In this document: positions 58,568 through 64,000 of the stretch, piece by piece
How positions within the stretch are numbered: position 1 is the stretch's first letter
How the letters are laid out: every line of letters begins with the position of its first letter
Assembly: GCF_008831235.1 (NCBI RefSeq)
Contig: NZ_WBKF01000001.1
Span: forward strand, 186,001-250,000
From: Pseudoclavibacter sp. CFCC 11306
GTDB taxonomy: Bacteria > Actinomycetota > Actinomycetes > Actinomycetales > Microbacteriaceae
DNA length: 64,000 nucleotides
Direction: 5' to 3'
The notes under the pieces: generated by a model
The model's database searches: none
Told to the model about the DNA's origin: nothing
Seen by the model: the letters and a program-made list of their open reading frames with translations, nothing else
Translations under genes and position numbers: made by a program

Positions 58568-60340
58568 TCAGTCGTCTGAGCCGAACACCTTGAACTCCTT
58601 GAACAGCTCGCCGATCTCGGTGTCTGCGATGCGCTTCTCGATGGACTTCTGCACGAATGCGGGGCCCGGCACGTCGATGCCGGCACCGTCGGTCAGTCGC
58701 ACCGCGGCTGCGAGCAGCGCACGCACGTCGTAGGTCGACGCGAACACCTCTGGAACGCCGCGTTCGACGTCGAGGAGCTGGTAGACCGCCTCCATCGCCG
58801 TGCGCACAGAGTACTCGGTGGTGAAGATCGTGTCCCGTTCGCGCGATTCGGCGAACTGGCCGATGAACGCGAAGTTGACGGCTCCCTCGGGCACCACGTC
58901 CGGCCGATCTCCGGCCTTCCTGGGCATGAAGAACGACGTGACGTAGGGCATCATCACCGGAACGCACTTGGCTGCGTGAGCTGCCAGATCGCGAATCTCG
59001 TCGTCGGGAACGCCCAGGTGGTAGAGCCACTCCTGAACGATCTCCTCGCCGGTCGACTCCTCGATGGTCTTGCCGGTGTAGTCGCCGGGCACGTCGCTCA
59101 GCAGGGCATAGACCCAGACCACGATCTCGTTCTTCGGCTGATTCTTGAAGTGAGGCTGCCGGTTGACCGTCCAGGACAGCAGCCAGGCAGAGTCTTTCGC
59201 GGTCACGATGCCGCCGGTGACGACCCGGCCGCTGAACGGGTCGCGTTTGGCGATGCGTTCGATGTACTTCGGGATGCGCTCGTCGAGGGTGGTCACCGTC
59301 GCCGACTCCCACTTGCTCTCGGCGATGTTGCCGGCGAAGACTTCGGGACGGCCGAACGCCGGATCCTGCTCGGCGATGCGACGCCAGAGATCCCAGGCCG
59401 GGGCTGGCCCCTCGTTCAGCACCGCTGCCGTGTGGTGGTCGCCCTGACCGGAGTTCTCAGTCAGCGAGCCGATCGTCATGAACACGAGATCGTCATCGGT
59501 GAGGTCGACGCCGCCGGGCTCGCCACCGCGCACCCAGTCGATCCTGCGGGCCCGCTTGCGGTCGCCTTCGGTCGAGAAGTGCACGTTGACGACTTCGGTG
59601 TCGTACTGGAAGACGACGCCCTGTTCGCGCAGCCACTTGACGAGCGGCAGCACCAGCGACTCGTACTGGTTGTACTTGGTGAACTTGAGGGCCGAGAAAT
59701 CCGGCAGACCGCCGATATGGTGCACGAAGCGATGCAGGTACAGCTTGAACTCGAGGGCGGAGTGCCACTCTTCGAAGGCGAACATGGTGCGCCAGTAGAG
59801 CCAGAAATTGCTGTCGAAGAACTCCTGAGAGAGCACCTCGTTGATCCGCTTGCCCTCCATGTCTGCGCGTGTGGCGAGAAAGACCTTGGTGAGCTCTTTC
59901 TGCGCCTTCGCGCTGAGGGTGAACTTTCCGTCTGTGTGGGCGTCCTCTCCACGATTCACCGTGGCACGCTGCAGAGAGTAGTTCGGGTCGTCTTTGTTCA
60001 GCCAGTAGAACTCGTCGAGCACGCTGGCGTCCTCGATCTCGAGTGAGGGGATCGAACGGAAGAGATCCCACAGCACCTCGAAGTGGTCCTCCATCTCGCG
60101 GCCGCCGCGGATGACGAATCCCTTCTCTGGCTCCTTGATGCCGTCCAGAGCGCCGCCGGGAAGCGCGAGCTCTTCGAGCACCGTGATCTGTGCGCCGGGA
60201 ACCTGTCCGTCGCGCACCAGGAATGCGGCCGTAGACAGACCGGCCAGCCCGCTGCCGACGATCCAGGCCCGCTTGTCGTCTGCGCCTTTCGGCTTCCTCG
60301 GGCGAGCGAACGCCTCGTAGTTTCCGTTGCTGTAGTACAT
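58568..60340 (-). CDS. ohyA: oleate hydratase
   Basis: FAD-containing enzyme that adds water to the cis-9 double bond of oleic and related acids to give 10-hydroxy fatty acids; often linked to detoxification of free unsaturated fatty acids. The product is 590 residues. It shows MYYSNGNYEAFARP, the FAD fold AWIVGSGLAGLSTAAFLVRD (25-44), GGREMEDHFEVLWDLFRSIP, YWRTMFAFEEWHSALEFKLY and FTKYNQYESLVLPLVKWL, all family typical. No signal peptide. GAGG stands 6 bases before ATG 60340. It is monocistronic with a palindromic operator over its -10 box; no regulator gene is adjacent. Confidence 0.95.
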   Translation of the reverse strand: MYYSNGNYEAFARPRKPKGADDKRAWIVGSGLAGLSTAAFLVRDGQVPGAQITVLEELALPGGALDGIKEPEKGFVIRGGREMEDHFEVLWDLFRSIPSLEIEDASVLDEFYWLNKDDPNYSLQRATVNRGEDAHTDGKFTLSAKAQKELTKVFLATRADMEGKRINEVLSQEFFDSNFWLYWRTMFAFEEWHSALEFKLYLHRFVHHIGGLPDFSALKFTKYNQYESLVLPLVKWLREQGVVFQYDTEVVNVHFSTEGDRKRARRIDWVRGGEPGGVDLTDDDLVFMTIGSLTENSGQGDHHTAAVLNEGPAPAWDLWRRIAEQDPAFGRPEVFAGNIAESKWESATVTTLDERIPKYIERIAKRDPFSGRVVTGGIVTAKDSAWLLSWTVNRQPHFKNQPKNEIVVWVYALLSDVPGDYTGKTIEESTGEEIVQEWLYHLGVPDDEIRDLAAHAAKCVPVMMPYVTSFFMPRKAGDRPDVVPEGAVNFAFIGQFAESRERDTIFTTEYSVRTAMEAVYQLLDVERGVPEVFASTYDVRALLAAAVRLTDGAGIDVPGPAFVQKSIEKRIADTEIGELFKEFKVFGSDD

Positions 60341-60363
60341 ATAGCCTCTTTCTCCGAGTTAAG

Positions 60364-60379
60364 AATGAGTGTACTCATT
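60364..60379. promoter_or_regulatory. operator-like palindrome over the ohyA -10 box
   Basis: AATGAGT-GT-ACTCATT is a perfect 7-2-7 inverted repeat in an AT-rich island. On the minus strand it contains TACACT (60368-60373), a good -10 box that would start transcription about 22 bases before ohyA. A repressor bound here would block the promoter; the shape suits TetR-family repressors. The rpe start at 60469 is divergent. Confidence 0.6.
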
Positions 60380-60455
60380 TCTTTGTGTTCGACCAGTCCT
60401 GGACACAAGCCGTCGCAATTGCCCGGCATGCAGCGCGTGCTCGTCCGGGCGGCGG

Positions 60456-60461
60456 TAGAAT
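60456..60461 (+). promoter_or_regulatory. -10 box of rpe, leaderless arrangement
   Basis: TAGAAT ends 7 bases before ATG 60469 with no ribosome site between. Confidence 0.55.
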
Positions 60462-60468
60462 CTGCCGT

Positions 60469-61158
60469 ATGACGGCACGCTCGAAGCACCCGGTGCACAT
60501 CAGTCCCAGCATCCTCAACGCAGACCTGGGCGATCTGAAAGGCACGCTGCAGCAGATCGCCACGGCTGACACTGCGCACATCGACGTGATGGACAACCAC
60601 TTCGTGCCGAACCTCACCTTCGGCGCACCCGTGGTGAAGTACATCCAGCAGTACTCGCCGATTCCGCTCGACGTGCATCTGATGATCGATGACCCCGACC
60701 GGTGGGCGCCGTCCTACGCCGAACTGGGCGCATACGCGGTCACGTTTCACCTCGAAGCCGCGACCTCGCCTCTGAGCGTGGCACGCACGCTGCGGTCGCT
60801 CGGTGCCCAGGCCGGCATCGCGCTGAAGCCGGCCACACCGGTCGAGACGATCATCGACCTGCTCGAATACTTCGACCGGGTGCTCGTGATGACCGTCGAA
60901 CCGGGATTCGGCGGGCAGTCGTACATCGAGGCGGGCACGACGAGAAAGCTGCAGATGCTTCGCGAACGCGCCGATCGGCAGGGACTCGACGATCTGGTGC
61001 TGCAGGTCGACGGGGGAGTCAACGCGCATACGGGCGCCATCGCGGTGTCTGCCGGTGCGGATTCGCTGGTTGCGGGTTCGAGCGTCTTCGCCGCGGCGGA
61101 TGCGCGGGTCGCGATCGCCGAGCTGCGCGCCGCGGCCGAGCTGGCTCGCCGAGGCTGA
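60469..61158 (+). CDS. rpe: ribulose-phosphate 3-epimerase
   Basis: Interconverts ribulose 5-phosphate and xylulose 5-phosphate in the pentose phosphate pathway. The product is 229 residues from ATG 60469; open sequence upstream to 60385 precedes the promoter. TIM-barrel signatures: [29 protein letters not shown] (metal His and Asp), [22 protein letters not shown] and LQVDGGVN (second catalytic Asp). It precedes the histidine genes, the usual actinobacterial order rpe-hisE-hisG. Confidence 0.95.
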   Translation: MTARSKHPVHISPSILNADLGDLKGTLQQIATADTAHIDVMDNHFVPNLTFGAPVVKYIQQYSPIPLDVHLMIDDPDRWAPSYAELGAYAVTFHLEAATSPLSVARTLRSLGAQAGIALKPATPVETIIDLLEYFDRVLVMTVEPGFGGQSYIEAGTTRKLQMLRERADRQGLDDLVLQVDGGVNAHTGAIAVSAGADSLVAGSSVFAAADARVAIAELRAAAELARRG

Positions 61159-61242
61159 CCGCACGGCCGGTGCTGCTCGCAGCCGGCGAGCGCAGTCCGC
61201 GCCGAGCGTGTGCCGGGATGCGCGCCCGACGGATTCACGCGG

Positions 61243-61248
61243 TAGGCT
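61243..61248 (+). promoter_or_regulatory. -10 box of hisE
   Basis: TAGGCT, 8 bases before ATG 61257, no ribosome site. The 98-base rpe-hisE gap otherwise shows nothing I can name. Confidence 0.5.
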
Positions 61249-61256
61249 TGAGCACG

Positions 61257-61520
61257 ATGAAGACGTTTGAAGAGCTGTTCAGCGAACTGACCGAAAAGGC
61301 CGCCACCCGCCCTGAGGGGTCGAAGACCGTCGTCGAACTCGACGCGGGCGTGCATGCCATTGGCAAGAAGATCGTCGAAGAGGCCGCCGAAGTGTGGCTC
61401 GCCGCCGAGCACGAGACCGATCAGGCGCTCGCGATGGAGGCCAGCCAGCTGATCTACCATCTGCAGGTCATGCTCATCAAGAAGGGCATCAGCCTCGAAG
61501 ACGTCTACCGCGAACTCTGA
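61257..61520 (+). CDS. hisE: phosphoribosyl-ATP pyrophosphatase
   Basis: Second step of histidine synthesis, hydrolysing PR-ATP to PR-AMP. The product is 87 residues, the normal size for a stand-alone HisE (HisI is separate here). [22 protein letters not shown] starts it as usual; [13 protein letters not shown] carries the metal-binding Glu residues and [13 protein letters not shown] the C-terminal helix. The start ATG 61257 agrees with the -10 position and with the family. Confidence 0.94.
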   Translation: MKTFEELFSELTEKAATRPEGSKTVVELDAGVHAIGKKIVEEAAEVWLAAEHETDQALAMEASQLIYHLQVMLIKKGISLEDVYREL

Positions 61521-61672
61521 GTCAGACGCTCCGACACGAGTCGGGCGGCACCCGGTCGCACCTTCGTCCGGTGTGATCGGATCGCGCCCAGACCTCACTC
61601 CCCGATAACCTGATCAGAGGCCTCGGTTCGCCCCGTCTGAGCCTGAGCCTCGTCTCTCGAGAAAGACAGAAA

Positions 61673-62530
61673 GTGCTGCGTGTAGCGATTCCGAACAAGG
61701 GCGTGCTGAGTCAGGCGGCCCTCGACATGCTGAGACAGGCTGGGTATGCGACCCGCCGAGACACCAAAGACCTCTATGTGCTCGACGAGCACAACGGCGT
61801 CGAGTTCTTCTACCTGCGTCCCCGTGACATCGCCACCTACGTGGGTGCCGGCGCGCTCGACGTGGGCATCACCGGTCGTGACTTCCTGCTCGACTCCGAG
61901 ACCGAGGCCACCGAGGTCGACAACCTGCAGTTCGGCCGTTCGAAGTTCCGTCTGGCCGGCCCTGAGGGCAAGTACAGCACCCTCGAAGACATCGATGGTC
62001 TTCGGGTCGCCACGAGCTACCCGAAGCTGCTGGCCGACTTCCTCGCCCAGCACGACATCACAGTGAAGCTCGTGCACCTCGACGGAGCCGTCGAGAACGC
62101 CATTCGTCTCGGGGTGGCTGATGTCGTCGCAGACGTGGTCGAGACGGGCACGACCCTGCGCTACGCCGGGCTGCACATCTTCGGGCCGATCATTCTGGCG
62201 TCGTCTGCGGTGCTCATCGGAGCACCTCAGTCTCTGACGGACGGCCGTCTGATAGACGAAGCACGTGTGCTCAGCGAGCGTCTGCAGGGCGTGCGCGTCG
62301 CGCGCGAGTACGTGCTGCTCGACTACGACGTGCCGAAGACCGAGCTCGACGCAGCCATCCGGCTCACCCCGGGGCTCGAGTCGCCGACGGTCTCGCCGCT
62401 GGCGCGCGCCGACTGGGTGGCGGTGCGGGCGATGGCTCCGCGTGAGCACATCAACGACGCCGTCGACGAGCTCTACAAGACCGGTGCCCGCGCCATTCTG
62501 GTCAGCACCCTGAACACGGCGAGAATCTAG
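61673..62530 (+). CDS. hisG: ATP phosphoribosyltransferase, long form
   Basis: First and feedback-controlled step of histidine synthesis. The product is 285 residues from GTG 61673, the long form with a C-terminal ACT-like regulatory domain (about 210-285) that binds histidine, so it does not need HisZ. MLRVAIPNKGVLSQAALDML, GITGRDFLLDS and the PRPP loop VADVVETGTTL are visible. The 152-base gap from hisE contains a possible -10 (GATAACCT near 61605). hisF follows directly. Confidence 0.95.
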   Translation: MLRVAIPNKGVLSQAALDMLRQAGYATRRDTKDLYVLDEHNGVEFFYLRPRDIATYVGAGALDVGITGRDFLLDSETEATEVDNLQFGRSKFRLAGPEGKYSTLEDIDGLRVATSYPKLLADFLAQHDITVKLVHLDGAVENAIRLGVADVVADVVETGTTLRYAGLHIFGPIILASSAVLIGAPQSLTDGRLIDEARVLSERLQGVRVAREYVLLDYDVPKTELDAAIRLTPGLESPTVSPLARADWVAVRAMAPREHINDAVDELYKTGARAILVSTLNTARI

Positions 62531-63382
62531 ATGACGCTCGCGATCCGGGTCATTCCCTGCCTCGACGTCGCAGACGGCAGAGTCGTCAAAGGCGTCAACT
62601 TCAGGAATCTGCGCGACGAGGGCGATCCGGTCGAACTGGCGGCGCGCTACTACCGCGAGGGCGCCGACGAAGTGACCTTCCTCGACGTCACCGCCACGGT
62701 CGAGAACCGGGCGACGATGTATGACGTGGTGCAGCGCACCGCCGAGCAGGTGTTCATTCCGCTCACCGTCGGCGGGGGCGTGCGTGGCGTCGACCAGGTC
62801 GCTCGACTGCTGGCGTCAGGCGCCGACAAAATCGGCATCAACTCGGCGGCGATCGCCCGTCCCGAGGTGCTCACCGAGATCGCCGACCGATTCGGCGCGC
62901 AGGTGACCGTGCTCTCACTCGACATCAAGCGCAGCCCGCGTACCGCATCCGGCTTCGTGGTCACCACGCACGGCGGCCGCACCGAGACCGACGTCGACGC
63001 ACTCGAGTGGGCTCAGCGCGCCGTCGACCTGGGGGCCGGCGAGCTGCTGGTCAACTCGATCGACGCTGATGGCACTCAGAACGGCTTCGACCTCGACCTG
63101 ATCGCTCGGCTGCGGGGGCTGGTCGCTGCACCGATCATCGCCTCCGGGGGCGCCGGCACCGTCGCGCACTTCGTGGAGGCCGCCCATGCAGGTGCCGATG
63201 CCGTTCTCGCCGCGAGCGTCTTCCACCGGCAGCAGGTCGCCATCCCCGACGTCAAACAGGCTCTGGCCGACGCAGGCTTCGAAGTGCGGGCCGTGCCCGA
63301 CGCTCATGACGGGCTGGGCACCACCGATTTCTCCGTCACCGAGGCGACGCAGGCCGCAGCAGCGTCTCAGAATCAGGAATGA
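62531..63382 (+). CDS. hisF: imidazole glycerol phosphate synthase subunit HisF
   Basis: Cyclase subunit making IGP and AICAR with ammonia from HisH. The product is 283 residues: a TIM barrel with the two catalytic Asp in [19 protein letters not shown] and LSLDIKRSP, phosphate loops [14 protein letters not shown] and [12 protein letters not shown]. About 25 extra C-terminal residues ([15 protein letters not shown]) exceed the usual length. It begins right after the hisG stop; hisI overlaps by ATGA. hisH, hisA and hisB are not in the window. Confidence 0.95.
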   Translation: MTLAIRVIPCLDVADGRVVKGVNFRNLRDEGDPVELAARYYREGADEVTFLDVTATVENRATMYDVVQRTAEQVFIPLTVGGGVRGVDQVARLLASGADKIGINSAAIARPEVLTEIADRFGAQVTVLSLDIKRSPRTASGFVVTTHGGRTETDVDALEWAQRAVDLGAGELLVNSIDADGTQNGFDLDLIARLRGLVAAPIIASGGAGTVAHFVEAAHAGADAVLAASVFHRQQVAIPDVKQALADAGFEVRAVPDAHDGLGTTDFSVTEATQAAAASQNQE

Positions 63383-63726
63383 CCATGACCACGCTCGACG
63401 ACATCCGCTACAACGACCAGGGGCTCGTGCCCGTCGTCGTGCAGCAGTATGACTCCGGCGAGGTGCTCATGATGGCGTGGATGAACGCCGAGACCGTGCG
63501 ACTCACCATGGCCGAGGGACGCACCGTCTTCTGGTCGCGTTCGCGACAGCAGATCTGGCGCAAGGGCGAGACCAGCGGCCACACTCAGCGCCTCGTCACC
63601 CTCGACGCCGACTGCGACGGCGACACCCTGCTCGCACGCGTCGATCAGATCGGCGCGGCCTGCCACACCGGCACGCGAACCTGCTTCACGGGCCGTCGTC
63701 TGTGGAGCGAGATCGAGGAGTCATGA
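63379..63726 (+). CDS. hisI: phosphoribosyl-AMP cyclohydrolase
   Basis: Third step of histidine synthesis, opening the purine ring of PR-AMP. The product is 115 residues; ATG 63379 overlaps the hisF stop (63385 is an alternative). Zinc-site cysteines appear in [11 protein letters not shown] and [28 protein letters not shown] and [17 protein letters not shown] are typical. It overlaps trpE, linking histidine and tryptophan genes. Confidence 0.95.
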   Translation: MTMTTLDDIRYNDQGLVPVVVQQYDSGEVLMMAWMNAETVRLTMAEGRTVFWSRSRQQIWRKGETSGHTQRLVTLDADCDGDTLLARVDQIGAACHTGTRTCFTGRRLWSEIEES

Positions 63727-64000
63727 TGACCACCGCATTCGGATCGGCCGCGACCACTCGTGAGCGGTTCCGCGAACTCGCCCAGAGCCATGCGATCGTC
63801 CCGGTGGTGCGTCGCGTCCTGGGCGACTCTGAGACCCCGATGGGCGTCTACCGCAAGATCGCCGACTCGCGCCCGGGCACGTTCCTGCTGGAGTCGGCCG
63901 ACAGTGCCGGCGAGTGGGGCCGGTTCTCGTTCGTCGGCGCGTCGTCCTATGGCACGCTGACGACGGATGCCGCCGGACGCCCGTGCTGGAATGACGAGTC
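63723..64000 (+). CDS. trpE: anthranilate synthase component I, N-terminal part (3' end outside window)
   Basis: First step of tryptophan synthesis from chorismate. About 92 codons are visible, open to the window edge. The start is ATG 63723 or 63726, overlapping the hisI stop, with AGGAG upstream. The segment HAIVPVVRRVLGDSETPMGV followed by RPGTFLLESADSAGEWGRFS contains the LLES element of the tryptophan feedback site and the conserved WGRFSFVG. This supplies a sink for the chorismate made by the aro genes. Confidence 0.92.
   Translation, partial: MMTTAFGSAATTRERFRELAQSHAIVPVVRRVLGDSETPMGVYRKIADSRPGTFLLESADSAGEWGRFSFVGASSYGTLTTDAAGRPCWNDE

Overview
The window is a contiguous piece of an actinobacterial chromosome with high G+C (my estimate from reading is low-to-mid 60s percent; not computed). 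The family-level call is Microbacteriaceae or a close relative within Micrococcales. This rests on the actinobacterial ctaC-ctaD-ctaF oxidase genes, the pyrR-pyrB-pyrC-(PH-like)-carA-carB-pyrF-gmk-rpoZ-coaBC-metK-priA-fmt order, the zinc-free actinobacterial S4, the Walker-less PriA, the many GTG starts and the many apparently leaderless genes. The genus is not identified. There are no insertion sequences, prophage genes, CRISPR arrays or rRNA genes; it reads as stable core chromosome. No gene-free stretch exceeds 300 bases; the longest gaps (8786-9067, 4340-4601, 4953-5193, 48756-48962) hold promoters, hairpins or nothing I can name.

Layout: 1-3753 dnaE 3' end, hisD, nrdR, pyrD. 3755-4952 divergent DUF3043 membrane protein and an ErpA/HesB Fe-S carrier. 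5194-8304 cytochrome c oxidase genes ctaC, ctaD, ctaF. 8384-9141 an unknown 133-residue gene and tRNA-Val(CAC), both on the minus strand. 9292-14616 thrS, a YebC-family gene, ruvC-ruvA-ruvB. 14695-20619 yajC, secD, secF, rel. 20609-22582 two minus-strand genes (AbiEi-like orphan and DUF349 protein). 22709-30887 rarA, rpsD, a small envelope pair, alaS, ruvX, mltG, aroE. 30947-36729 aroC, fused aroK-aroB, aroQ, efp, nusB, rlmN. 36798-37691 a PhzF-like gene. 37737-48755 the pyrimidine operon running into gmk, rpoZ and coaBC. 48963-57009 metK, priA, a baeRF-like gene, fmt, rsmB, rarD. 57002-58504 a sugar-porter MFS gene. 58568-60340 (minus) oleate hydratase. 60469-64000 rpe, hisE, hisG, hisF, hisI and the 5' end of trpE.

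Functionally the window gathers shikimate/chorismate, histidine, tryptophan-entry and UMP synthesis, translation factors and synthetases, Holliday-junction processing, Sec secretion and terminal respiration. Start-stop overlaps (ATGA, GTGA, TGATG) bind most genes into translationally coupled groups. Regulation visible in sequence includes a PyrR-binding RNA loop that sequesters the pyrR ribosome binding site, a palindromic operator over the -10 of oleate hydratase, an 18-bp tandem repeat in front of hisD, and many start codons 6 to 10 bases after a TANNNT -10 box.

The points most worth a second look are a dihydroorotase whose active site has lost a metal-ligand histidine and other key residues, a PriA lacking its whole zinc module, the neighbouring baeRF-family protein, the repeat array before hisD, and the oleate hydratase operator.
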